Of a stretch of 7,613 nucleotides of DNA, positions 1 to 6,707 are shown piece by piece; position 1 is the stretch's first letter, and every line of letters starts with the position of its first letter. The stretch is taken from assembly GCA_022561415.1 (NCBI GenBank), contig JADFRH010000111.1, positions 1 to 7,613 of the forward strand, in the 5' to 3' direction. Position numbers and translations under genes: made by a program. The stretch comes from Planctomycetota bacterium. GTDB lineage: Bacteria > Planctomycetota > Phycisphaerae > UBA1845. The notes beneath the pieces are model-generated. The model saw only the letters and a program-made list of their open reading frames with translations, searched no databases and was not told the origin of the DNA.

Positions 1-1624
1 GCGTGCTGGTGGCGGAGACGGCTGCGCGGAACATGTCGGTGGCGAGCGTCTTCATGGACTCCATGGGCGCGTGTGCGATGAGATAGCCCAGCGCCCAGAT
101 GGCTCGTCCCTGGCAGTCGTCGCTGCCATCTGATTCGAGCCACCTCCGATCGTAGGACATGAAATTGCGCAGCCGCCCGGTCTCGGGCATTTGGGCGTAA
201 TGAAGGAATGACAGATAGGTCTGGATCTGCGGAAGAACCTCCTCGTCTTGAAACAGCGACCAGGCCATGGCGGCGACGATGAGCGCCCGGGCGTTGTCGT
301 CGGTGCAGTAGCCATGATTGCGATCCGGCGTGGAGTAGCAGGCGTGTTGCAGGATGCCGGTGCCGTCGGTCATCACAAACAGGTGATCCAGCCGGCGGTC
401 GGGCAGCGACATGCGCATCAGGATCCGGCGGCCTTGCGCCTCGGCGCGCGGCGCTTCGGCGTGGTTTCGGCGGGCGATCTCGAATTCTTCGACGTACTGC
501 TCGCCCACTCTTGACCAGACCATGCTGCGTCCGAAGTCGTAGGCGGCCTTGCCCATTTCCTTGCGGCGACGCGGATCGCCAAGCAATTCACGAAGGGCCG
601 TAGAGAACTCCGGTACGCTGCCGAAGTCGACCAGGCGACCGCGGCCATTGACGAGGAGTTCCTGGGCGTGCCAGTAGGGCGTGGAGATGATCGCCTTACC
701 GGCGGCCAGGGCGTAGACGAGCGTGCCGGAGGTGATCTGCTCCTTGTGGCGATAGGGGGTCACGTAGATGTCGGCGGCCTGGAGATATTCGCGCAGGTCG
801 TCGTTCGAGACGTAGCGGTTGTGGAAGAGAACGTTTTTCTGGATTCCGAGTTCGACCGCGCGGAGTTCCAGTGAAATTCGGTATAGCTCACCGGATTCTC
901 GTTTGACGCTGGGATGCGTCACGCCGAGGACGACGTAAGCCACGTCGGGGTGATCGGAGACGACATCCGCGAGGGCCTCGAGCACGGTTTCGATTCCTTT
1001 GCCCGGTCCGAGCAGGCCGAAGGTCAGGATCATCGGTCGACCGGCCAGGCCGAATCGCTCTTTGAACGGTTCCGTATCCCCGAACGGTACGTCGGGGACG
1101 CCGTGCGGGATGAGCTTGACTTTTTTGAGCGGAACGCCGTACGTTTCGTTGAGGATCATGCGCGCACGGTTGGCCATTACGGCGACCATGCTGCTCTTGT
1201 CACACACCGCCTCCAGGATCTCGCGCTGTTTGGGCGTGGGGTCGCTCAGGACGGAGTGCGGTGTCGAAATCAGCGGCTTGCGGAGCCGGTCGAGTAGGTC
1301 GAGCAGGTAGTCGCCGCAGTCGCCGCCGAAGAGACCGTATTCGTGCTGCAGGCTCACGACGTCGATTTTTGCGTCGTTGAGCACCTCGGCCGCGTTGCGG
1401 TAGTCCTCGCGGCGGTGCTGATGAAGCTCGAGCATCACCTCGTCGCCGTAGGCGTATTGGCCCTGCCGGTCGTTCATCGCGACAATCTGCACGTTGCATC
1501 GTTTGGCAACGGCGCCGTTGCCCTGCATGGCGTTCGAGAGATCGTGCGTGAAGGTCGCGATGCCGCAGCGGCGCGGCACGTAGGATCCGATCATGGCGAT
1601 TCGTAGCGGTGTGCGACTGGGCAT
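1..1624 (-). CDS. GT4 glycosyltransferase with C-terminal helical domain, 3' end outside window
   Basis: The minus frame stays open from an upstream stop at 1670-1672 to the left edge, giving 541 residues from ATG 1624. It is a GT-B retaining glycosyltransferase that moves a sugar from a nucleotide-sugar donor, probably in the cytoplasm for surface glycan or exopolysaccharide. Visible motifs are RCGIATFTHDL (19-29), QHEYGLFGG (93-101), IPHGVPD (172-178), FGLLGPGKGIE (202-212) and SGTLVYALAAGK (299-310). The usual second Glu of the GT4 EX7E motif is Tyr304, which I recall as normal in this subgroup. After about residue 400 a second domain begins, with QHACYSTPDRNHGYCTDDNARAL (split: QHACYST 426-432, PDRNHGYCTDDNARAL 433-448). 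It looks like a helical toroid of glycosidase type and is cut by the window edge. ATG 1624 is chosen because GGAAAA lies 6 bases upstream; ATG 1657 and ATG 1594 are in-frame alternatives with no clear ribosome site. Donor and acceptor are unknown. Confidence 0.88.
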   Translation of the reverse strand, partial: MPSRTPLRIAMIGSYVPRRCGIATFTHDLSNAMQGNGAVAKRCNVQIVAMNDRQGQYAYGDEVMLELHQHRREDYRNAAEVLNDAKIDVVSLQHEYGLFGGDCGDYLLDLLDRLRKPLISTPHSVLSDPTPKQREILEAVCDKSSMVAVMANRARMILNETYGVPLKKVKLIPHGVPDVPFGDTEPFKERFGLAGRPMILTFGLLGPGKGIETVLEALADVVSDHPDVAYVVLGVTHPSVKRESGELYRISLELRAVELGIQKNVLFHNRYVSNDDLREYLQAADIYVTPYRHKEQITSGTLVYALAAGKAIISTPYWHAQELLVNGRGRLVDFGSVPEFSTALRELLGDPRRRKEMGKAAYDFGRSMVWSRVGEQYVEEFEIARRNHAEAPRAEAQGRRILMRMSLPDRRLDHLFVMTDGTGILQHACYSTPDRNHGYCTDDNARALIVAAMAWSLFQDEEVLPQIQTYLSFLHYAQMPETGRLRNFMSYDRRWLESDGSDDCQGRAIWALGYLIAHAPMESMKTLATDMFRAAVSATST

Positions 1625-1630
1625 ACGCGA

Positions 1631-1636
1631 TTTTCC
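1631..1636 (-). promoter_or_regulatory. Weak ribosome binding site for the glycosyltransferase
   Basis: On the minus strand this reads GGAAAA, 6 bases before the ATG at 1624. It is the only purine-rich site correctly placed among the three candidate starts (1657, 1624, 1594) and so favours 1624. The match is weak, and many bacteria of this kind initiate without a strong site. Confidence 0.35.
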
Positions 1637-1672
1637 GGGGTTGGTGCTCTTGTTCATCGGGCTTTGGATCTA

Positions 1673-1692
1673 GGCGCCGTCGTGCCGGCGCC
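1673..1692 (-). repeat. Stem-loop in the leader of the glycosyltransferase gene
   Basis: GGCGCCG and CGGCGCC form a perfect 7-bp all-GC stem around a 6-base loop (1680-1685). It lies 48 bases upstream of ATG 1624 on the minus strand and would be in the mRNA leader if transcription begins further upstream. No T-run follows in either direction, so it is not a standard terminator. It may simply reflect the GC-rich background. Confidence 0.35.
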
Positions 1693-1788
1693 GGAGCAGG
1701 CTTTCTGTTATCGAATCAGGCCTCTCTCGGAAATCTTCCGCCTTGGATTCACGGTAGTCTAAGGGTTCGCAGCAGATCGAACAAGGCG

Positions 1789-1800
1789 CCGCGATCGCGG
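1789..1800. repeat. 12-base perfect palindrome
   Basis: CCGCGATCGCGG equals its own reverse complement and the symmetry does not extend further. It lies between the two minus-strand genes and could be a dimeric regulator site upstream of the glycosyltransferase. At this GC content such palindromes also occur by chance. Confidence 0.25.
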
Positions 1801-1948
1801 GCGTCGTCCTATCGTTAAGACCCTGACATTCCATCGGAAATACGCCCCGGATTACTTTCGCGGGATTGCCGGTTTGGGGCGGAGCGGTTGAGTTCGAAGT
1901 GCAAGACGGTCTGCTGTTTCGTCGCTCGAATCCGCGGAGATTTCGGGG

Positions 1949-3448
1949 TTAAGCGACCTGGGCGGCCGGTGTCGACGGAGTCGGCTGGGCGGCGAGGTCC
2001 GGGGCTGATGCGTAAGCTTTGACGATCCGCAGGCTGTAGTTGTTTGCCAGATCGATTTCAGAGCTGGTTTCCGATCCGTCCGCGTTGAGGATCACAACGA
2101 CAGGTTGGGTGTGTTTTCCAGGGTTCGCGCGTATGACCTTGGCGACGTTACCATCGCTGAGGCTGACGTAGCTGCCCAAGGGAAAGAGTGACATGCAATC
2201 CAGGATGGTTCGCACCGCGCCGGCGTCCAGGTGGTTTTCGTTTGCTTCCTTGAGCAGCGTCCGCATCGCTTGATAGGGGCTGCGGCCGGCGCGGTGGGGT
2301 CGCTGCGACGAAAGCGCCACGTAGACATCAGCAGCGCTCACCAAGCGGGCGTGCGGATGGATGAGCATTCGATGGCGACCATTCGGGTAACCGGACCGAT
2401 CGGGTCTTTCGTGCGCCTGATAGGCGATCATCAGGCTGGTTTTCGGTGCGCCGAGGCGCTCCAGCATGTCGACTGAGTAGATCGGGTGGCGTTGTACCTC
2501 GGCGCGTTCCGCGTCCGTCAACGGACGCGGCGCAAAGCGCAGCGCCTTGGGGACCGACAGCATGCCGAGGTCTTGCATGATCGCACCCATGCCGATTTCG
2601 GCAATCTCGTCCTCTGAAACATTGAGTGTCGTGGCCGCGGACATTGCTGTGAGTGCCACGTTGAGTCCGTGTTGATACAGGTATTCCGGCGGCGTTTCCC
2701 CGACCGTTACGAGGCTCGGTAGTAGGCCCGAGGCCACCTGCAAGAAGCCGGCGAAATCGGATATGACGTCGCGGAGTGCCGTCGTACTCGACCTCCGACC
2801 CTGGAACGCATCTTCGATGATCTCCGCGACGCGGTCGATCGATTGCTGATAGAGGATCTTGCCGCGTGTGAGCTCGGCGCGGAAGTCCGCGAGCGGCAGA
2901 ATCCGTGGTGGTTGGTGGGCATTGGTTGGCGGCACCTTTCTCCTCTTTGCTGATCGGGCCTCAGAGGATTCAGGCTCTTCGGGCTCCAGCGTGCCGAGTT
3001 GGACCTCGAAAATGCGATACTGTCTCAGCTTGTTGAGCAAATGGCAGGTGACTTCGGCGCCTTTCGTGAGCAACAGGGCTCCACGATTGGTGTAGAGGTC
3101 GGATCGCAGTCGCATACCCGGTTGAAGTTTGTCGACCGTGAGCGAGGTAAGGTTCTTGGAGGCGCCCTTGTTCCGGCTTGGCGCCGTGGAATCGCAACCG
3201 GTTGTTCGCGCGGCCTGGGACGCGGCACGGTACGTCGCCGGCCAATCAGAGTCGCCGAAGATACCGCCTGCCAAGCGTCGGCGAAGTCGGTCGAGTACGT
3301 CGGCCTTGAGGATCTGTCCTTCGCGCAACATGATGCGGCCGTCGATCGTGCAGAGTGCGCCGGGGAGGGGCTCTTCCATCCTAAGTTTCGTGGGATCGAG
3401 TTTGTAGAGACCCGGTACCGCGCAACCTTTTATGCGTTTCGAAGGCAT
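1949..3448 (-). CDS. HD-GYP domain protein with degenerate metal-binding motif
   Basis: This 499-residue soluble protein belongs to the HD-GYP family, whose active members hydrolyse cyclic di-GMP. Two related N-terminal modules (about 23-68 and 103-150) share the pattern of a DG/NRG turn, then LLL/IML, then KG/EG. A charged linker (about 153-180) leads to the HD-GYP core at 185-400. H260, H321, H346, GYP (353-355) and D374 are present. The family HD dyad is Q292-D293, the following GK lysine is M296, the first His of the HH pair is A345, and the Asp of ADVxDA is V377. Catalysis may therefore be lost or altered, leaving a c-di-GMP-binding or protein-interaction role. The C-terminal segment FPLGSYVSLSDGNVAKVI (422-439) is the usual HD-GYP tail. 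The start at 3448 is supported by GGAGAG upstream. It is divergent from the right-hand operon; a functional link is unproven. Confidence 0.92.
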   Translation of the reverse strand: MPSKRIKGCAVPGLYKLDPTKLRMEEPLPGALCTIDGRIMLREGQILKADVLDRLRRRLAGGIFGDSDWPATYRAASQAARTTGCDSTAPSRNKGASKNLTSLTVDKLQPGMRLRSDLYTNRGALLLTKGAEVTCHLLNKLRQYRIFEVQLGTLEPEEPESSEARSAKRRKVPPTNAHQPPRILPLADFRAELTRGKILYQQSIDRVAEIIEDAFQGRRSSTTALRDVISDFAGFLQVASGLLPSLVTVGETPPEYLYQHGLNVALTAMSAATTLNVSEDEIAEIGMGAIMQDLGMLSVPKALRFAPRPLTDAERAEVQRHPIYSVDMLERLGAPKTSLMIAYQAHERPDRSGYPNGRHRMLIHPHARLVSAADVYVALSSQRPHRAGRSPYQAMRTLLKEANENHLDAGAVRTILDCMSLFPLGSYVSLSDGNVAKVIRANPGKHTQPVVVILNADGSETSSEIDLANNYSLRIVKAYASAPDLAAQPTPSTPAAQVA

Positions 3449-3453
3449 TCACA

Positions 3454-3459
3454 CTCTCC
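3454..3459 (-). promoter_or_regulatory. Ribosome binding site of the HD-GYP gene
   Basis: The minus strand reads GGAGAG, 5 bases before ATG 3448 (7 bases measured from the GGAG core). This is a good Shine-Dalgarno match and fixes the start. Confidence 0.7.
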
Positions 3460-3628
3460 GTATCGACCCTACGACCATAGATTGGCCGAGGTGCATTGGT
3501 CGAAGGGTTCATGGCAAAGAGTACGATTCACCTCTTGCACCGGTGTGGATGGCTCTGGGTATCGGTCTTTCGCCCGGTGGGACCGAGGATTCGCGGCTGC
3601 CTCGGGGTCACGCGTCGATGCTCGCGTC

Positions 3629-3730
3629 GTCCGATAGGCTTCCCCGCAGCGCTCGGGCACGATGGGTGGCTCTCGGAGCGGCCCGGGGTCATCTGCCGGC
3701 CATTTCAGGTCCGATAGCGGTTGTCCGATA
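3629..3730 (+). repeat. Three direct copies of GTCCGATA upstream of the VKOR-led operon
   Basis: Exact copies lie at 3629-3636, 3709-3716 and 3723-3730, all in the same orientation. The last two start 14 bases apart and lie 126 to 147 bases before the VKOR start codon. I found no further copy elsewhere by eye. They may be binding sites for a regulator of one or both divergent genes, but no regulator is encoded in the window. Confidence 0.4.
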
Positions 3731-3843
3731 CGCATAACAGGTTAGAGGACGTTGCGCGCGGAGGAACTGTCGGCCGGATTCGCCGGACGCGCGTGGCCTA
3801 CCCGTCGCCGGGGGACTCGCGGCGCCGGTGACGTCCGTTTGTC

Positions 3844-3848
3844 AGGAG
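3844..3848 (+). promoter_or_regulatory. Ribosome binding site that sets a GTG start
   Basis: AGGAG lies 7 bases before the GTG at 3856, the best Shine-Dalgarno match in the window. It supports GTG as the start of the VKOR gene and marks this as the translational entry point of the coupled operon. Confidence 0.8.
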
Positions 3849-3855
3849 ATCGAAC

Positions 3856-5220
3856 GTGAATCGTCTCGGGGTTCCCCTGATCTTGTTACTCGCCTGCGCG
3901 GGCGCCTATGTGTCCGGCACGCTGCTGCGCGGACACGATGGTGGATGGGAAGTCGAATCGGGCGGCACGAACTACCTACTTCGCCTCTGTGATTTCGACC
4001 GCCTCGAAAGCGCCGACTGCGCGAGTGTGATCGGAAGTGAGTGGGGTTCATTTGATGCTTACCTTGGCTCACGGCGCATCCTGGTACCGACGTCGCTGGT
4101 CGGTCTCGTCCACTTTGTCGCGGTGGCGATCTGGTTCGCGATGTTGGGGCGAATTCCCGCGACGGCCACGTGGCTGTGGCAGGCGACGATGTTCTATCTG
4201 GCGTGCAGTCTGCTCGGCTCCGCTTTCCTGCTCGCCGTGATGGCCTTCGGGCTGTCTGAGTGGTGTCCACCCTGCGTCGTGGCCCATGCGCTCAACGCAG
4301 CGATCTTCCTGGCTATGCTGTCGGTGTGGCGGCGTTCACGGCGCGAAGCGCTGGCCGGCGGTGATCGCATGTTGGCGGACGAAATGCCTGCCGCGGGTCG
4401 CGCCCTGCCACGGCGGGCTCGGACGCGACTCGCCGTGTGGGCCGTTGCGACGACGATGGCGGCGTCGGTTTCCCTTTGGCTCTACTTCGACGCCACACTC
4501 GAGGTTCGCCGACAATGGCGCAAGCTGTCGGACATTCGCGAGAAGATCGACGAGATGCGTAACGATTCCGCCTTCGTCCTTCGTGAGTTTTACGCACAAC
4601 CCGTCGTGGATATTCCCGAGATGCCGTCGTCGGGCGAGGGCTTTTCGTTGAACGTGCCGCGGCTCGTGATCTTCACGGACTACGAGTGCGCAGGGTGCCT
4701 GTGCTTTGAATCCCGGCGAAGCGACATGATCGATTCGGCGTTCGCCGGGGGTTTGCAGGTCGAGTACCGGCATGCGCCCGGCGGCATTCCCGATGCATCG
4801 CAGACCGAAGGCGCTGCGGATCCAGTAACCGAAACCCCGCTGAAGTCGTGCCGGGCGTCGGAGGCCGCACGGGTACAGGGCGGCGCGGAGGGCTTCGAGC
4901 GCTTGCACCGATTGCTCTTCGTCACTCCTGGGAAACGAGAGTCGCGCGATTACGCCGCGCTGGCCGCCCGGGCGGGGCTCGACGTCGAGCGACTCCTGCT
5001 TGACATGGACAGCGCCGGCGTGCGTGCGCGAGTGCGCGAGGACATCGCGTTGGCGAAACGACTCAGTATCTCCGAGGCGCCGACGCTGTTTCTCAACGGT
5101 CGGCGCGTTCCGCTCCTCTGTGTCAACAGTCCCGTGTTCTGGTCCGCGATCGCAAACGAGATGACGCCGCCACGAACGGGCGCGGGCGAGCAACATGCCG
5201 CCGCGAGAGCGACGCCGTGA
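3856..5220 (+). CDS. VKOR-DsbA fusion, disulfide bond formation protein
   Basis: This 454-residue membrane protein joins a vitamin K epoxide reductase domain to a periplasmic thioredoxin-fold domain. Such fusions oxidise cysteine pairs in exported proteins and pass electrons to quinone. Membrane segments are near 4-21, 75-97, 106-132, 138-158 and 190-211, the five-helix layout of bacterial VKOR fusions. Shuttle cysteines C45 and C55 are in the first outer loop, and the quinone-side pair is C137-P-P-C140. The thioredoxin domain (about 265-440) has C278-A-G-C281, a DsbA-like helical insert and the cis-Pro loop EAPTLFLNG (407-415). C283, C332 and C422 are extra. The predicted topology puts both redox loops and the thioredoxin domain outside the cytoplasm. 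It starts with GTG behind AGGAG and overlaps the next gene by four bases (GTGA), so its substrate may come from this operon; it could instead be a general oxidase. DsbA-type rather than DsbC/DsbG-type action is inferred. Confidence 0.93.
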   Translation: MNRLGVPLILLLACAGAYVSGTLLRGHDGGWEVESGGTNYLLRLCDFDRLESADCASVIGSEWGSFDAYLGSRRILVPTSLVGLVHFVAVAIWFAMLGRIPATATWLWQATMFYLACSLLGSAFLLAVMAFGLSEWCPPCVVAHALNAAIFLAMLSVWRRSRREALAGGDRMLADEMPAAGRALPRRARTRLAVWAVATTMAASVSLWLYFDATLEVRRQWRKLSDIREKIDEMRNDSAFVLREFYAQPVVDIPEMPSSGEGFSLNVPRLVIFTDYECAGCLCFESRRSDMIDSAFAGGLQVEYRHAPGGIPDASQTEGAADPVTETPLKSCRASEAARVQGGAEGFERLHRLLFVTPGKRESRDYAALAARAGLDVERLLLDMDSAGVRARVREDIALAKRLSISEAPTLFLNGRRVPLLCVNSPVFWSAIANEMTPPRTGAGEQHAAARATP

Positions 5221-6707
5221 CATCTTTATTGCTGGACACCGAGACCGCCGACGCACACGCGATGCCATCCGCCAGGGGGCGTCCCGCGATGATCGTCTCG
5301 GATTCATCCGCGCCGGTCGGGGCGACATCCGTCAACCCGACCCGTTCTCTGCGCCGTGGATCGAGCCTTTCCATCGCCGCGCAGAGTAGGGCCATTCGCA
5401 ACGTGCGCACGATGCGCGTGCTGGATCGCATCGCGGCGAGATTCGAAGAGTCCGGCGTCCCGCTGATGGCCCTCAAAGGCGCCGTCTTGAACATGACGGT
5501 CTACGACCGACCCGATCAGCGCCCGATGGACGATCTCGACCTGTTGATCCACGAATCGGACATCAAGCGGGCCTTCGCACTGTTGGAAGACCTGGGGGGC
5601 GTGAGCAGTGAGACGCTGGTTCACGGGGATTTCTTCCCGCGGTTTCAGTACGAAATGGAGTACACGGTCGGGCACATCTACCCGGTGCGCATCGATCTGC
5701 ACGTGCGTCCGTTTCGCCCGCTGCGGTATGGTCGGGTGGTGCCGACCGAGGCGCTATGGGCGTCGGCCCGGCGCATGCGTATCGACCAGGGGACCATCCT
5801 GATTCCGTCGGACGAGGAGATGCTCATTCATCTTGCGGCCCACGCCGCGATTCACGCTTGCGCGCGACGGTCGTGGTTGGTGGACCTTCGCCGCTGGGTT
5901 GCGCGGAGGCGCGACGCGATCGATTGGCAACGGTTCGTCGACACCGCGGATCGTTGGCGATTGACATTACCCGTGCGTGAGGCGCTGGTGCGGGCCGAAA
6001 GAGAACTGGGGCCGTTCCTTCCCGCGGATGTGCTGCCTTCGCTGGTGCAGAAGAAGGTGACTTGGCGCGACCGGTTGGCGCTTCGTCAGGCGCCGCGCGA
6101 CGCCGAGCGCCCGGTGATGCACGTGCTTGTCAGTGCGTTGACCACGCCCGGATGGCTGTTCGTGCTCGGTTATCTGCGCAGGATCCTGATACCGGGTCGA
6201 GCCCACATGGCCGACTGGTATGGCCGGCGTCACTGGGGATGGTTGCCGATCGCGCACCTGCTGCGGTGGCTGCGTCCACTGCTGTCACGCGTGGCGGTGA
6301 AGAAACGTCGAAACGTCGAAACCGAGGTCTCGACGTTTCGACGTTTTCCACGCCGGGCGAAGGGCCGACGAACGGATATGAGCATCGAGCTACAGACTGT
6401 TCCGGCTCCGCAGCGCTGGTTTGCCCGCGCGTCCCAGCGCCCGCCGCGCCGCCGAAGCGATGTCCAGGAACAAGAGCTGGACCACGAGGTCGTGTTATTC
6501 GATCCAGTTTCCTCTCGGGCGTACCGGTTCAACAAAACCGCATTCTCCGTCTGGTGCCAATGCGACGGGACCACCCCCGTGGATCGAATCGGCCGAACCA
6601 TGAGCGAGCTGTACGACACCGACTACGTCGTCGCGCTGGATCACGTGGAGCAACTCGTGACGGTTTTCGCCCAGACGGGGCTGCTCGAACGGGAAACGAT
6701 TCCATGA
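5217..6707 (+). CDS. Nucleotidyltransferase-PqqD fusion of an HPr-rel-A-like system
   Basis: A single frame of 496 residues. Residues about 60-355 are a nucleotidyltransferase-fold protein of the type found beside HprK-like kinases and in some lasso peptide clusters. LKGA (86-89), the RPMDDLDLLI stretch (102-111, acidic D105, D106, D108) and RIDLH (158-162, D160) are the expected nucleotide and metal sites. Residues about 415-492 are a PqqD-type domain (AYRFNKTAFSVW 435-446, then GTTPVDRIGRTM 451-462 and a C-terminal helix), which in known systems binds a leader peptide and presents it to the enzyme. The two are normally separate proteins. The basic linker (360-387) is encoded across a 17-base inverted repeat. 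GTG 5217 overlaps the previous stop (GTGA); ATG 5262 and ATG 5289 are alternatives, and residues 1-55 look unstructured. The stop overlaps the kinase start (ATGA). Substrate and transferred group are unknown. Confidence 0.85.
   Translation: MTSLLLDTETADAHAMPSARGRPAMIVSDSSAPVGATSVNPTRSLRRGSSLSIAAQSRAIRNVRTMRVLDRIAARFEESGVPLMALKGAVLNMTVYDRPDQRPMDDLDLLIHESDIKRAFALLEDLGGVSSETLVHGDFFPRFQYEMEYTVGHIYPVRIDLHVRPFRPLRYGRVVPTEALWASARRMRIDQGTILIPSDEEMLIHLAAHAAIHACARRSWLVDLRRWVARRRDAIDWQRFVDTADRWRLTLPVREALVRAERELGPFLPADVLPSLVQKKVTWRDRLALRQAPRDAERPVMHVLVSALTTPGWLFVLGYLRRILIPGRAHMADWYGRRHWGWLPIAHLLRWLRPLLSRVAVKKRRNVETEVSTFRRFPRRAKGRRTDMSIELQTVPAPQRWFARASQRPPRRRSDVQEQELDHEVVLFDPVSSRAYRFNKTAFSVWCQCDGTTPVDRIGRTMSELYDTDYVVALDHVEQLVTVFAQTGLLERETIP
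6289..6353 (+). repeat. Perfect 17-base inverted repeat with outer 6-bp stem, inside the coding frame
   Basis: Arms at 6303-6319 (AAACGTCGAAACGTCGA) and 6330-6346 are exact reverse complements around a 10-base loop. Each arm contains the 8-mer AAACGTCG twice (or its complement). A further 6-bp match, GCGTGG 6289-6294 with CCACGC 6348-6353, closes the structure with a bulge on the left side. In RNA this would be a very stable hairpin. It encodes linker residues 363-377 of the fused protein. T6344-T6347 end the right arm, giving at most a short terminator-like T-run. It resembles a small intergenic repeat or terminator that now sits in frame; no other copy was seen in the window. Confidence 0.85.
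6378..6707 (+). other. PqqD segment with possible internal start
   Basis: ATG 6378 is in frame with the fused gene (Met388) and would give a 109-residue protein starting MSIELQTVPAP, close to the size of stand-alone PqqD-like chaperones. AAGGG at 6360-6364 is 13 bases upstream, too distant for a good ribosome site. The hairpin lies just before it. The cell may therefore make the fusion, a free PqqD, or both. The main entry is kept as the fused protein because no stop codon separates the parts. Confidence 0.45.

Larger units (their letters stand above)
1625..1948. other. Intergenic region between HD-GYP gene and glycosyltransferase
   Basis: This holds 324 bases between two minus-strand genes and no convincing small gene. 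It probably contains the glycosyltransferase promoter, since the gap is too long for simple operon linkage, but I see no clear -35/-10 pair. GATAAC on the minus strand near 1708-1713 is a poor -10 candidate. Two symmetric elements are present: a 7-bp stem at 1673-1692 and the 12-base perfect palindrome CCGCGATCGCGG at 1789-1800. No hairpin followed by a T-run was found after the HD-GYP stop codon. Confidence 0.5.
3449..3855. other. Divergent intergenic region, about 407 bases
   Basis: The HD-GYP gene leaves to the left and the VKOR-led operon to the right, so both promoters should lie here. No consensus -35/-10 pair is convincing. On the minus strand TTCGAC, 17 bases, then TCTATG near 3474-3502 is a weak candidate for the HD-GYP gene. 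The octamer GTCCGATA occurs three times (3629, 3709, 3723). Short open frames exist in both directions, but they lack good ribosome sites, recognisable motifs and the strong third-position GC bias of the real genes, so I read none as coding. Confidence 0.6.

Noticed and set aside
3496..3717. Small Cys- and Arg-containing plus-strand frame in the divergent region, considered as a peptide precursor for the modification operon
   Set aside because: The only ribosome-like site is badly spaced, third-position GC bias is weaker than in the real genes, there is no leader/core layout, and other frames overlap with equal claim.
3469..3735. Minus-strand frame of 88 codons in the same region
   Set aside because: Low-complexity, Pro/Arg-rich translation typical of noncoding GC-rich DNA, with no motif and no ribosome site.
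3759..3835. GC-rich short dyads (CCGG and CGCCG/CGGCG matches) before the VKOR gene
   Set aside because: Stems of four to five bases at this GC content are expected by chance and lack extension.
4336..5328. Long minus-strand open frame of 330 codons opposite the VKOR-DsbA gene
   Set aside because: It lies antisense to a gene with clear domains and catalytic motifs; its translation is Arg-rich without recognisable features, as expected from GC bias.
6303..6346. CRISPR or tandem repeat array
   Set aside because: Only one inverted pair with two 8-mers per arm; no spacer-repeat periodicity.
6303..6347. Intrinsic terminator
   Set aside because: The stem is strong, but only four T residues occur, three of them inside the stem, and the kinase and PqqD coding continue downstream; kept as an unexplained hairpin.
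6062..6703. Upstream extension of the kinase frame
   Set aside because: The open frame extends left of ATG 6704, but its translation is unstructured and overlaps the well-supported nucleotidyltransferase-PqqD gene; the ATGA overlap and family length favour 6704.
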